Program-made: the position numbers and the translations under genes
In this document: in pieces, positions 10,082 through 18,397 of the stretch
Numbering within the stretch: position 1 is the stretch's first letter
Layout: every line of letters starts with the position of its first letter
The notes under the pieces: generated by a model
Database searches by the model: none
Told to the model about the DNA's origin: nothing
The model's input: only the letters and a program-made list of their open reading frames with translations
Source: CAWKDC01 sp044445605
GTDB taxonomy: Bacteria; Pseudomonadota; Gammaproteobacteria; JABCZS01
Assembly: GCA_044445605.1 (NCBI GenBank)
Contig: JBIOEA010000013.1
Span: forward strand, 1-56,960
Length of the DNA: 56,960 bases
Reading direction: 5' to 3'

Positions 10082-11311
10082 ATGCTAACTCGCATCTGGT
10101 TTAGTTTTTTTCTGGTAAGTTTTTTCAGTGCCTGCGTGCTCGCGTTTGGGCAGGGGCAATCGAACGTCTTTGGGGAAATGGTGGGGGCATTATTTGCCAG
10201 TTCGAAGCAATCGGTTGAAATCATTGTTGGCCTGATAGGCTCGATGTGTTTTTGGTTAGGGATATTTGAGATTGCCAAGAATTCACAGGTGGTCGACAAG
10301 TTGGCAGGGGTATTGCGGCCATTATTTATTCGCATTATGCCAGACGTTCCTAGGGATCACCCCGCGCACGCGAGCATCACGATGAACTTAGCGGCGAACA
10401 TGTTGGGGCTAGACAATGCAGCGACGCCGTTTGGGTTAAAAGCGATGAAAGATTTACAAACATTGAACCCAGAGAAAGACACGGCGACGAACGCGCAAAT
10501 ATTATTTGTGGTGTTAAACAGTTCGGCGGTAACATTGATTCCGATTTCCATTTTGATGTACCGCGCGCAATTGGGATCGGCGAATCCGGCGATGGTATTT
10601 ATTCCCATTTTGTTGGCGACATCGGCCTCGACATTTGTGGGATTTTTATCAGTTGCATTGATGCAGAAAATAAAGATATGGCAACCGGTGGTGATGGCGT
10701 ACCTGCTATCATTTTGTTTATTGATCAGTGGGATTGTATATTATTTTGCAAGGCTCGATGCGGCGCAATTGGTTGAGCGTTCCCAGTTCTTTTCGAATTT
10801 TACGTTATTAGCGATCGTCATGATGTTTTTAATGATTGGCATGTATAAAAAAGTGGATATTTATTCATCGTTTATCAAAGGCGCGAAGCAAGGCGTGATG
10901 ATCAGCATTAAGATTTTGCCGTATCTGGTGGCGATGTTAGCGGCGATCGCCTTATTACGCAGCAGCCAGGTGATGGATTTTGTTTTAAATGGGATAGCTG
11001 CTGGCGTACGTTTTTTAGGGTTTGACGATTCGTTTGTACCGGCGTTGAGCACGGCGTTGATGCGGCCATTGAGCGGAGCGGGCGCACGGGCGACGATGTT
11101 GGAAACGATGCAGCATTATGGCGTAGATAGTTTTCCGGGATTAGTATCGGCGGTGATTCAGGGCAGCACGGAAACCACATTTTACGTATTGGCGGTATAC
11201 TTTGGCTGCGTTGGATTGGTGCATGGGCGGCATGCCTTGGGGTGTGCGTTATTGGCTGATCTGGCGGGCATTACATCGGCGATAATGTTGTCGTATTGGT
11301 TTTTTATGTAA
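10082..11311 (+). CDS. Nucleoside-recognition (Gate) domain membrane protein, SpmA-SpmB-like fusion
   Basis: A 409-residue polytopic inner-membrane protein. The start is the ATG at 10082, with AAGG 8 nt upstream, giving MLTRIWFSFF. An upstream in-frame ATG at 10046 has no good ribosome site. The N-terminal half carries the Gate-type pattern of helices with NLAANMLGLDNAATPFGLKA. The C-terminal half repeats the fold (PLSGAGARATMLE, GSTETTFYVLAVYFG). This is how the separate spore-maturation proteins SpmA and SpmB look, here joined in one chain as in many non-sporulating proteobacteria. Family members are membrane proteins with nucleoside-transporter-like Gate domains; the substrate is not known. 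It is divergent from the giant exoprotein and is followed by a tandem palindromic repeat. The family call is good; the function is open. Confidence 0.85.
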   Translation: MLTRIWFSFFLVSFFSACVLAFGQGQSNVFGEMVGALFASSKQSVEIIVGLIGSMCFWLGIFEIAKNSQVVDKLAGVLRPLFIRIMPDVPRDHPAHASITMNLAANMLGLDNAATPFGLKAMKDLQTLNPEKDTATNAQILFVVLNSSAVTLIPISILMYRAQLGSANPAMVFIPILLATSASTFVGFLSVALMQKIKIWQPVVMAYLLSFCLLISGIVYYFARLDAAQLVERSQFFSNFTLLAIVMMFLMIGMYKKVDIYSSFIKGAKQGVMISIKILPYLVAMLAAIALLRSSQVMDFVLNGIAAGVRFLGFDDSFVPALSTALMRPLSGAGARATMLETMQHYGVDSFPGLVSAVIQGSTETTFYVLAVYFGCVGLVHGRHALGCALLADLAGITSAIMLSYWFFM

Positions 11312-11316
11312 ACACT

Positions 11317-11427
11317 CTATTCCTCCCTTTTTAAAGGGAGGTGGCCCATAGGGCCGGAGGGATTTTTGTCATTGTCCTATTCCTCCCTTTTTAAAGGGAG
11401 GTGGCCCGCAGAGCCGGAGGGATTTTT
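11317..11427. repeat. Tandem duplication of a 51-bp palindromic unit, period 60 bp
   Basis: Two copies (11317-11367 and 11377-11427), exactly 60 bp apart, differ at only about three positions. Each holds the self-complementary core cctccctttttaaagggagg and a second stem made of ggccc...gggcc with ggagggattttt. The T-run after a GC stem means each copy could end transcription of the upstream gene. The unit resembles other GC-rich palindromes between genes in this window. Confidence 0.8.
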
Positions 11428-11451
11428 TATGGAGCAAGGAGAGATATAGAC

Positions 11452-12060
11452 ATGCAAATCGAAAAATTCCTCAGTGATTTCATGCTGATTTGGGCGACGG
11501 TGGATCCGATCGGAACGCTGGCCTTATTTGCGGGCGTGACGGCGAAGTTAAACGCAGATGAGCGTCGTAAGACGGCGATAAAGGCGATATTATATTCGAC
11601 GGCGATTTTAGTCGGAGCAATTGTTTTTGGGCAAATCATATTAAAGGCGATGGGGATACACCTGCAGGCATTGCAAGCGGCAGGCGGGATCATATTATTT
11701 TTATTTGGGTTGCAAATGGTGTTTGGTAATTTAGAAAGCACGTTATCATCGGCACCGGAAGAAGGGCATGACATGGCCGTTTTCCCATTGGCGGTTCCTT
11801 CGATTGCGAGCCCGGGTGCGATCACTGCGGTGATCTTGATTACTGACAATGATGTATATCCCATCATGACACAGGTAGGCACTGTAGCGATGTTATTGAT
11901 CGTGTTAGTGATCACGTGTTTATTGATGTTGAGCGCAACACGCGTATTGCACGTGATGGGTAAGAATGGTGCGTCGATATTGATTCGCGTGATGGGGTTG
12001 ATTTTGGCGGCCCTGTCGGTGCAGATGATTTATCAGGCATTTGGGGGCGTTTTTGCGTGA
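11452..12060 (+). CDS. MarC family integral membrane protein
   Basis: A 202-residue protein with about six hydrophobic helices. I chose ATG 11452 (MQIEKFLSDFMLIWATVDPIG) because AAGGAGAG sits about 9 nt before it. The 17 codons before it in the same frame run back into the palindromic repeat and are probably not translated. ATVDPIGTLALF near the start and PLAVPSIASPGAITAVIL in the middle match the two internally repeated halves of MarC/YchE proteins. Family members were first linked to multiple antibiotic resistance, a link later questioned, so transport activity and substrate are unknown. It ends 7 bp before the convergent ATPase gene. Confidence 0.88.
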   Translation: MQIEKFLSDFMLIWATVDPIGTLALFAGVTAKLNADERRKTAIKAILYSTAILVGAIVFGQIILKAMGIHLQALQAAGGIILFLFGLQMVFGNLESTLSSAPEEGHDMAVFPLAVPSIASPGAITAVILITDNDVYPIMTQVGTVAMLLIVLVITCLLMLSATRVLHVMGKNGASILIRVMGLILAALSVQMIYQAFGGVFA

Positions 12061-12067
12061 AGATGCC

Positions 12068-13393
12068 CTACGCAAATTTAATGATCTCAGCAAAATACAG
12101 CGGATAATGTCGGACAAAGTCGCCCTGCAATGAAGGTGGTTTTGCGCTGAAAATGATTTGATAAGGCGGCTGGTATTTTTCAGCATAAATTTGCAGGCTT
12201 TTTGCTCGCGTTACATTACCTGACTTGACTTCAATGGGAATAATATCAGCATTATCTAATTGGAGAAATTCTACTTCAGACCGACCATCAGCCCACCCAT
12301 ATAAACCTTGGCTGCCAGCGCTCAATAATGCTTGAGCAACATAATTTTCGGCAAAATAGCCTTTGTAGCTGCCGTAGTCTTGATCCAAAATGGCTTTTAC
12401 GGGCAGTTGACTCATGGCACCCAACAATCCTACGTCCATCATATACAGCTTGAATGTATTTTCTTTGACATAAGCGGGTAACGGGATACGCGCTGTATCA
12501 ACTACTGGCACTTTGATGACAAGTTGTGCGGCACATAGCCAGTCTATTGTATCGGCCAAGCGTTGGTAACGATCAATGCCGGGTAAAATGCCTTTAAATT
12601 TAAATTTCTGAGCACTCCCATCTTGCGCGCGTGCCAATTGTGCTGGTACATCACGCCAGACACGATCAATATGCATGGCATTGACTTTCCCCGCATGTTT
12701 AGCGATATCAGCTTGGTATGCGGTGATTAAATCAAGTTGCTTATCACGTACTTTCTGGAGTGCTTCATAGGGAGAATCTTGCAAATCGACATATATTTTC
12801 ACTGCTGATGGCATACCTCCTATCACAAAATATTTTTTCAAAAACTCCCAGCATGTTTGATGAATACTGAGAGGGACTTCAGAGGTTTCGGGTATTAGCG
12901 TATGTAAAAAATCGAATAATTTTTGTTGCCCAATAGCGAGCAAAAACTCAGTAAAAGACATTGGATGGAGCGTTAAAAATTGGACCTTACCCACAGGGAA
13001 AGATTGAACATTCAAATGCAAACCCAGTAGCGAACCTGCGCCACAAACAGCGGCCTGAGGTAAGTCTTCGCAAAAATATTTTAAACTTGTCAAAGCGCGA
13101 GGGCAGGTTTGTATTTCATCGAAAAAAATGAAGTCTGTCTCATGATTGATATCCATATTTATGAGTAAGCTCAGCTCAAACAGGAGCTTTTTGGGATCAA
13201 GGGGGCCCTCAAAAATGGGTGCCAGTCGATTATCCTGTTCGAAATTGAAGTAATGCATGCGGGGAAAGTGGGACGTCCCAAATTCTTTAAGGACATAAGT
13301 TTTTCCACATTGCCTAACACCCTTTAAAATCAATGGGATACGATTTTTTTGTTCTTTCCAGCGTATTAAATCGGCCATGATAAGGCGTTGCAT
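12068..13393 (-). CDS. AAA_14/DUF4143 ATPase, copy 1
   Basis: A 441-residue stand-alone ATPase. The start ATG at 13393 is preceded by AGGAGG at 4-nt spacing. The N-terminal P-loop domain has Walker A GVRQCGKT (about residues 25-32) and Walker B FIFFDEIQ (about 88-95), then GAGSLLGLHL and FLTLHPMSFTEFL, the usual AAA_14 landmarks. The C-terminal DUF4143 part ends in a PD-(D/E)XK-like core: SEVEFLQLDN then IIPIEVKSG. These ATPases are common in bacteria and archaea, often as orphan genes, and their function is unsettled; a nuclease-like C-terminus suggests nucleic acid as a partner. It is convergent with marC. Upstream are three 32-bp-spaced iterons (13435-13517), probably its control sites. 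A second member of the family is at 30027. Confidence 0.87.
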   Translation of the reverse strand: MQRLIMADLIRWKEQKNRIPLILKGVRQCGKTYVLKEFGTSHFPRMHYFNFEQDNRLAPIFEGPLDPKKLLFELSLLINMDINHETDFIFFDEIQTCPRALTSLKYFCEDLPQAAVCGAGSLLGLHLNVQSFPVGKVQFLTLHPMSFTEFLLAIGQQKLFDFLHTLIPETSEVPLSIHQTCWEFLKKYFVIGGMPSAVKIYVDLQDSPYEALQKVRDKQLDLITAYQADIAKHAGKVNAMHIDRVWRDVPAQLARAQDGSAQKFKFKGILPGIDRYQRLADTIDWLCAAQLVIKVPVVDTARIPLPAYVKENTFKLYMMDVGLLGAMSQLPVKAILDQDYGSYKGYFAENYVAQALLSAGSQGLYGWADGRSEVEFLQLDNADIIPIEVKSGNVTRAKSLQIYAEKYQPPYQIIFSAKPPSLQGDFVRHYPLYFAEIIKFA

Positions 13394-13434
13394 AAAACCT
13401 CCTAGGACTGAGACAACATGTTAATTATGGCAGG

Positions 13435-13517
13435 TTTGACATTATTTACAAGTAAAAAACGTCAGATTTGACATTATTTGCAAGTAAAAAACGGCAAAAT
13501 TGACATTTTTTGCAAGT
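13435..13517. repeat. Three direct iterons, 32-bp period, upstream of the AAA/DUF4143 gene
   Basis: The core TTTGACATTATTTGCAAGT occurs at 13435, 13467 and, less exactly, 13499; the starts are exactly 32 bp apart, about three helical turns. Copies 1 and 2 share about 27 bp including an AAAAAACG tail and differ at one base (tttacaag against tttgcaag). Copy 3 has attttttgcaagt. The array lies 42-124 bp before the ATPase start and before the divergent cytochrome gene. Spacing on one face of the helix suggests repeated protein binding. Confidence 0.85.
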
Positions 13518-13528
13518 TTCGGTGGCTG

Positions 13529-13558
13529 TTGACATATTGACGCCCAAAGGGCTATCAT
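13529..13558 (+). promoter_or_regulatory. Sigma-70-like promoter for the outer-membrane cytochrome gene
   Basis: TTGACA at 13529-13534 and TATCAT at 13553-13558 are separated by 18 bp. The gene starts 40 bp downstream. It directly abuts the iteron array, so a protein bound there could affect both divergent genes. Confidence 0.6.
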
Positions 13559-13598
13559 GTGATGACTTCGCAGGATGCGACAATGAACAGGGTACTTC

Positions 13599-14963
13599 AT
13601 GAATAAATGGCTACGGATAGCGCTCACAACTCTCCCCTTATTTGGTATTTATGTTGATGCATCAGCATTGCCAAGTTTTGCACGTCAAACCGATCTCCCT
13701 TGTGGTTCTTGTCATACTGATTTCCCTCAATTAACGTCTATGGGGCGGCAATTTAAATTGCAGGGTTACACCATGAATGCGGCCAATAACTTTAAGAAAG
13801 GCTTTTGGGTTCCACCTGTCGCTGTCATGGGGGTAGAAGGATTTACGAATACGAAAGAGCCCCAAGATAATACGGGAACTGATCTTAAAACGAATAATAA
13901 TTTCTTGTTTCAATCGGCCAGTTTGTTTTATGGCGGAGCGATGACGGATCACCTCGGTGCCTTTATTCAAGGTACTTATAATGCTTCTGGGTTTGGTCCT
14001 CCGCCTGAATTTAATTATTCCTGGGATAATACCGACATACGGTATGCGAATACGGGATCACTGGCCAATACCAATTTGGTTTATGGTGTGACAGTCAATA
14101 ATAATCCAACAGTGCAAGATCTCTGGAATACAACGCCTGCATGGAGCTTCCCGTTTGTCAGTTCAGCATTGGCGAATACGCCTGCTGCATCGCCTATTAT
14201 TAGTGGTGGTTTTGCGGCCTCTGTTGTAGGCGTAGGTATGTATACCTATATTAATAACGTGATTTATCTCGAAGCCACTGGGTATCAAACACTTAACCAA
14301 CCGACCCAAAAGGCGCTCGGCGTTGATCCTACTGGCACTCCAGGCTTGTTTAATAATATCGCGCCTTATTTCCGTGTTGCCGCGGAACCTCAATGGGGAG
14401 CAAATTCATTAGAGCTGGGCATGTTTGGCTTTTATGCGAACGTAGAACCTGATCCTTGGGATTTCAGCCATGTAGGCTCTGATTCCTATGGAGACCTCGG
14501 TTTCGATTCACAATATCAATACATCAGTGCAGATTATTCCATTACATTGCGTAATAGTATTATTCTCGAAAAACAAGATCTTAGAGGCAGCGTAAACGAT
14601 GGGAATGCTGCGAATGAAACCAATTATCTGAATACATTCAATAGCCAGGCAGAATTTGTTTATGGGCAAAATTTCCGGCTTCCGCTGACGATCGGTTATT
14701 TTGATATTTGGGGAACGGAAGACGATTTAATGTATGCCGATAATGGAGATTTTAGTCCGAACAGTAATGGTTGGATCACGGAAATTGCCTATATCCCCTT
14801 TGGGATGAATAAAGCGCCTATATGGCCATGGTTGAATGCACGTATCGGACTCCAATACATTTGGTACAACGAATTTGATGGTTATTCAAATAGTTCAGAT
14901 GGTTCGGATATTAAAGCATCCGATAACAATACGATATTTGCCTACATATGGTTAGCGATGTAA
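13599..14963 (+). CDS. Monohaem cytochrome with outer-membrane barrel-like C-terminus (Cyc2-like architecture)
   Basis: A 454-residue exported protein. Residues 1-23 are a signal peptide ending DASA. A single haem motif CGSCH follows at about residues 35-39 (LPCGSCHTDFPQLTSMGR). The remaining ~400 residues are rich in aromatic, Asn and Gly residues with alternating strand patterns, and the chain ends in an aromatic-rich strand (IFAYIWLAM), as outer-membrane barrels do. A small N-terminal one-haem domain followed by a porin-sized barrel is the layout of Cyc2-type fused cytochrome-porins, which pass electrons across the outer membrane. The layout is seen; iron oxidation or any specific donor is not shown. 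It has its own promoter (13529-13558). A soluble cytochrome c5 is encoded 480 bp downstream on the other strand and could be a periplasmic partner. Confidence 0.65.
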   Translation: MNKWLRIALTTLPLFGIYVDASALPSFARQTDLPCGSCHTDFPQLTSMGRQFKLQGYTMNAANNFKKGFWVPPVAVMGVEGFTNTKEPQDNTGTDLKTNNNFLFQSASLFYGGAMTDHLGAFIQGTYNASGFGPPPEFNYSWDNTDIRYANTGSLANTNLVYGVTVNNNPTVQDLWNTTPAWSFPFVSSALANTPAASPIISGGFAASVVGVGMYTYINNVIYLEATGYQTLNQPTQKALGVDPTGTPGLFNNIAPYFRVAAEPQWGANSLELGMFGFYANVEPDPWDFSHVGSDSYGDLGFDSQYQYISADYSITLRNSIILEKQDLRGSVNDGNAANETNYLNTFNSQAEFVYGQNFRLPLTIGYFDIWGTEDDLMYADNGDFSPNSNGWITEIAYIPFGMNKAPIWPWLNARIGLQYIWYNEFDGYSNSSDGSDIKASDNNTIFAYIWLAM

Positions 14964-14984
14964 GGTGTAACCGCTGTTTTAATC

Positions 14985-15386
14985 TTTCGCCCATCCGAGG
15001 CGGGGGTTTTTCTTCGCGATCGTAATGAGATTGTACTGCGCTGCACTCTATTTAACGCTCGTGTCTGGTTTGCCAATACGGTGTCATTCTTATCGATGCC
15101 ATTAGGTAGCTGGCATTGTGGTTGGGCTCACGCGGAATTCATGGGCACGCTCCAGCATCGGAGGCTCGCCTGACAAGATATGTCCCGGCACGATAAGAAC
15201 AACCCCGCATTGGCACCGACACTTGCTTCATTGTCGTTTGCTTGAACAATACTTGAATTTGAATAGCATTATTCAAGCCGCACGCATAACAGCGTAGATG
15301 CCGGGACCCCAAGCGGTTATATAGCGAAGGTGAAGAATAATCACATTACGATCGCAACGAAAAACCCCCGCCTCGGATGGGCGAAA
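14985..15386. mobile_element. 402-bp MITE-like element with 48-bp terminal inverted repeats
   Basis: The left end (14985-15032) starts tttcgcccatccgaggcggg and its inverted copy ends the element (15339-15386); the 48-bp arms differ at about three positions. The interior has no convincing gene. It fills the 477-bp gap between the convergent cytochrome genes. Parts of the same sequence recur at 53701-53756 and at 56797-56890, where matching continues beyond the arm (cgtaatgtgatt...caccttcgct...ataacc). This supports a dispersed non-autonomous element. A clear target duplication is not visible. Confidence 0.7.
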
Positions 15387-15440
15387 AATTAAGAGGGTAA
15401 TGTGCCTTTAAAAGTGGTGGGCTGAACGGTTACTGTAAGG

Positions 15441-15737
15441 TTATTTCATGTAATTGATGGCTGCTGTGAGGTCACTATCAGAGCATGAAGGGCAATTTCC
15501 ATGCGAGGGCATTGCCCCCATTCCATTTTTTGCTGCATTGAGCAGCGTTTGAAGATCACCGCGACCTGACCATGCCGCAGAATCCCCACGCTTCGGTGCG
15601 CCTGAAACGCCGGTTTCATGGCACATGGCACAATGGTCTTGATAGATGCTGCTGCCATTAGCATAGCTGCTATGGGGCGCCAACAATGCTAAGCCAACAC
15701 AGAAAAATAACACGTTATATTTAACTTGCTTTAGCAT
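15441..15737 (-). CDS. Cytochrome c5 family protein
   Basis: A 98-residue periplasmic monohaem cytochrome. I chose ATG 15737 (MLKQVKYNVLFF), with GAGGTGAT about 5 nt upstream; a GTG three codons earlier is the alternative. A signal peptide ends near SYA. The haem motif is CAMCH in DHCAMCHETG. GMGAMPSHGNCPSC contains the probable methionine haem ligand and the extra cysteine pair typical of cytochrome c5. The chain ends with LTAAINYMK, again as in that family. Such proteins carry electrons between periplasmic or membrane partners. It converges on the predicted outer-membrane cytochrome at 13599, so both may serve one electron path. Confidence 0.85.
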   Translation of the reverse strand: MLKQVKYNVLFFCVGLALLAPHSSYANGSSIYQDHCAMCHETGVSGAPKRGDSAAWSGRGDLQTLLNAAKNGMGAMPSHGNCPSCSDSDLTAAINYMK

Positions 15738-15860
15738 GGTTATCACCTCAGTAATATAGTTTGGATACCATCATTATAGTCATTAATTTAAATATGCAAC
15801 AAAGCCAGAACCCAAACAATACCAAATTAAAATAATTTCATCAAAAAATCAAAATGTCCC

Positions 15861-15888
15861 TTGACTTTAATTGACGAATGCTTAAAAT
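15861..15888 (+). promoter_or_regulatory. Likely promoter of the type VI secretion operon
   Basis: TTGACT at 15861-15866 and TAAAAT at 15883-15888 are 16 bp apart, 49 bp before the tssJ start. The surrounding 15747-15937 region is AT-rich with no gene. No other strong promoter was noticed before tssK-tssA, whose genes are almost contiguous. Confidence 0.55.
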
Positions 15889-15937
15889 GAGCGAGTCTTA
15901 AATGACACATGAAGTCACCAAATAGAAGAGCGAGCAC

Positions 15938-16408
15938 ATGATGGAAGCAGGATTTTATTCGTCAAAAATAGTAATGATATTGTCTATGATTATTTTATTA
16001 CTAGGTTGTGGTTCACCGAAAGTCAAAGTAAACGTTGCGGCCGATCAGTCGATTAATCAAGATAATCAACAGCGCTCATTGCCTGTCGTCATGCGTGTCT
16101 ACCAATTAAGCTCCAAAACGAAATTTGAACATGCTGATTTCAAACAACTGTGGAAGCAGGACATGGAATTGCTCGGCACAGAATTATTATCACGTGAAGA
16201 ATATTTAATTCATCCCGGCGAATTGAGCACGCTCAAAGTAACCAAGCAAGATAATGTCCAATACATCGGCGTTGTCGCTTTATTCCGAGACAATGTGCAG
16301 AATCATTGGCGTCTTTTAAAACCCGTGAGCCAATCGGGGCTTGCGCCGCATTTTTCCAATAGTATGGCAGTGAACGTTAAAGATAAAACCATTAAAATAG
16401 CATCCTAA
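15938..16408 (+). CDS. tssJ: Type VI secretion outer-membrane lipoprotein TssJ
   Basis: A 156-residue lipoprotein, first gene of the type VI operon. The hydrophobic N-terminus ends in the lipobox LLGC with the lipidated Cys at about residue 24. The mature part has the TssJ pattern: SLPVVMRVYQLSSKTKFEHADFKQLW, then HPGELSTLKVTK and YIGVVALFRD. TssJ anchors the TssJLM trans-envelope complex to the outer membrane by binding the periplasmic end of TssM. Two start ATGs lie side by side (15938, 15941). tssK follows after 15 bp. Confidence 0.92.
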   Translation: MMEAGFYSSKIVMILSMIILLLGCGSPKVKVNVAADQSINQDNQQRSLPVVMRVYQLSSKTKFEHADFKQLWKQDMELLGTELLSREEYLIHPGELSTLKVTKQDNVQYIGVVALFRDNVQNHWRLLKPVSQSGLAPHFSNSMAVNVKDKTIKIAS

Positions 16409-16423
16409 AAATAAGAGAATAAC

Positions 16424-17719
16424 ATGAAAGCAGGTTATACCATCGCATGGTCGGAAGGGACCTACCTTACGCAACAACATTTTCAATATTGGGATGCCTC
16501 TATCCATGATGCACAAACGCGATTGATGCACCTGTTGATGCCGTATGCCTATGGTTTATTAGCGTGTACTTGGGATACAGAAGCGCTGACGCAAGGTGTA
16601 TGTCGCTTGAAATACGTGCGCTGGGTTTGCCCGACAGGGGAGGTCATGACGTATGATGGTACTCACATGCCAGTCTTGCAATGTGTGTTGGATCCTCACG
16701 CATCAACCTATATTTACCTTCAATGCGGGAATCACGGCTGTGAAGGGTTAAGTGGCTATGTCTGTACGACGCAACAACCACAATACCAGGTTGAATACGA
16801 TGAACTGCCGGATACCTACGATAGTGGCAAAAAACAAGAAGTCGCATTAAAGCGCGCTAATCTCATCTTGAGCACATCGCCAATACCACCCACAGGAGGA
16901 TGGTCTTATCCGATTGCCTGTGTAAAACATCGTGTCGGCAATCATTTCATATGGGATCGTGATTTCATTCCCGCAGTGATGCAGATCAGTAGCTGTGATG
17001 GTTTGAGGGACTGGATGGATCGCATCATGCATGGCGTCTCTGATAAGGTATGCTCGCTTCAGAAACAACTCGAACGTAAATGGGATCCACAAGCTTATTT
17101 AGAAGCGACGCAATGGTCCGATGTTCTCGTCGAATTAACCTTGATCAAACAACATGGGGTGGCGCATCCTCATATGCTTTATGCACTGTCTTCCAAATTA
17201 ATTCACCAGGCTTATTTATTGAAAGGGACGGGGTTGCAATTCCCACCGTATCAGCATGATCGGTTGACAGATATTTTTATGTGGATCGAAACGACCTTAA
17301 ATGAAATATGGGCCATTAATGAATTGCCTGAAGAAGATAAGATCATACTGTCGCGCCTCGACGAGCATCACTATTCAACGGGGCATATTCCATTGCCGGT
17401 CATCCAATCATGTGATTGGTATTTGGGTGTGAGCATGGAATCAGACGATTTGAAATGGGTGAAAAACTTTATTCAACAAGTCAAATTATCGCCGTCACAA
17501 AACCTGACTGGCATTCTCGTCTCTGCATTGCCTGGGATCGGCTTGCAACATGTGCAGCGGCCACCTTCCTCTGTGCGCCTACGCAGCGGTTACGAGTATT
17601 TTAAATTAAAGAAGAACGACCCTTATTGGGAGTCGCTTGTGACACACCAAAATATGACGGTCTACTTGCCCAAGCCTTTTCATACCGCCCAATTGTCCTT
17701 AGATATTGTGAAAGAGTAA
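16424..17719 (+). CDS. tssK: Type VI secretion baseplate protein TssK
   Basis: A 431-residue cytoplasmic protein of normal TssK length. The start region (IAWSEGTYLTQQHFQYWDA) is the family's N-terminal signature, which in most members reads W.eGmfL.pqHFQ. TssK trimers are the adaptor between the baseplate (TssE/F/G) and the membrane complex (TssJ/L/M). It lies 15 bp after tssJ and 6 bp before tssL, consistent with one transcript. No truncation or frameshift is seen. Confidence 0.92.
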   Translation: MKAGYTIAWSEGTYLTQQHFQYWDASIHDAQTRLMHLLMPYAYGLLACTWDTEALTQGVCRLKYVRWVCPTGEVMTYDGTHMPVLQCVLDPHASTYIYLQCGNHGCEGLSGYVCTTQQPQYQVEYDELPDTYDSGKKQEVALKRANLILSTSPIPPTGGWSYPIACVKHRVGNHFIWDRDFIPAVMQISSCDGLRDWMDRIMHGVSDKVCSLQKQLERKWDPQAYLEATQWSDVLVELTLIKQHGVAHPHMLYALSSKLIHQAYLLKGTGLQFPPYQHDRLTDIFMWIETTLNEIWAINELPEEDKIILSRLDEHHYSTGHIPLPVIQSCDWYLGVSMESDDLKWVKNFIQQVKLSPSQNLTGILVSALPGIGLQHVQRPPSSVRLRSGYEYFKLKKNDPYWESLVTHQNMTVYLPKPFHTAQLSLDIVKE

Positions 17720-17725
17720 ATAACG

Positions 17726-18385
17726 ATGAAACATACTTATACCTTGCTAGACTGTGCTGTGCCCATTTTTAACACATTGCATACCATGAATGTGCATGCG
17801 ATCTCAGAAGAAACGACGACACAATATGGACAAACGCTGCGCAGCCTGTTGCATCGCTTTGAACGTGAAGCCTTCGAGCGACAAATCCCCAGCCATCAAG
17901 TGCACGATGCTAAGTTTGCATTGGCAGCCCTCATCGATGAAACCATTCTAAAATCCAATTTAAAAGAACGTGAGCAGTGGATTGCGCAGCTCATTCAGGT
18001 GGAGCAATTTGGTGAGCATTTAGCCGGTGAAAACTTTTTCAAATGGTTAGATCGTGTTAAGAATCATGGACAAGATTATTTGTCTGTTTTAGAAGTGTAT
18101 TACGCGTGCCTGAAAATGGGATTCTCAGGGCGCTACAGCGTAGAAGGCCAAGAAAAATTGAATGCGATTCATGTGGATGTAAAACATAAAATCGATATGT
18201 ATCTTGGCACACCGGATCCACGTTTATCACCGCGCCTCGAAACACCCCGTACATTGGGCATGATGAGGCGGCATTTTCCTTGGTGGGGCTATTGCGCAGG
18301 AGCAGCGGCCACCATCACGATTTTTTACATCGGTTACAGCCTGGCGATCAGTGGATTGGTGACCTCTTACGTTGGAAGTATTTAA
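17726..18385 (+). CDS. tssL: Type VI secretion membrane protein TssL (DotU/IcmH family)
   Basis: A 219-residue protein, mostly a cytoplasmic helical domain with one C-terminal membrane helix (about residues 190-212, AATITIFYIGYSLAISGLV). FALAALIDETILKS and GENFFKWLDRV, followed by EVYYACLKMGFSGRYS, are the DotU-family core. No OmpA-like peptidoglycan-binding extension is present, so anchoring to the cell wall would need another protein. The same family is called IcmH/DotU in Dot/Icm type IV systems; TssK next to it shows this one belongs to type VI. Confidence 0.92.
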   Translation: MKHTYTLLDCAVPIFNTLHTMNVHAISEETTTQYGQTLRSLLHRFEREAFERQIPSHQVHDAKFALAALIDETILKSNLKEREQWIAQLIQVEQFGEHLAGENFFKWLDRVKNHGQDYLSVLEVYYACLKMGFSGRYSVEGQEKLNAIHVDVKHKIDMYLGTPDPRLSPRLETPRTLGMMRRHFPWWGYCAGAAATITIFYIGYSLAISGLVTSYVGSI

Positions 18386-18397
18386 AAGGATAATAAA

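Noticed and set aside
11427..11915. A minus-strand frame across marC
   Set aside because: It is a shadow of the MarC gene, whose membrane helices and motifs are clear on the plus strand.
13435..13517. Small CRISPR or replication origin
   Set aside because: Three units with a 32-bp period and only about 5-bp spacers are not CRISPR. There is no initiator gene, so a regulatory iteron array is likelier.
14985..15386. A small protein gene or tRNA inside the inverted-repeat element
   Set aside because: Frames are short with no ribosome site, and no cloverleaf or CCA-type end is visible.
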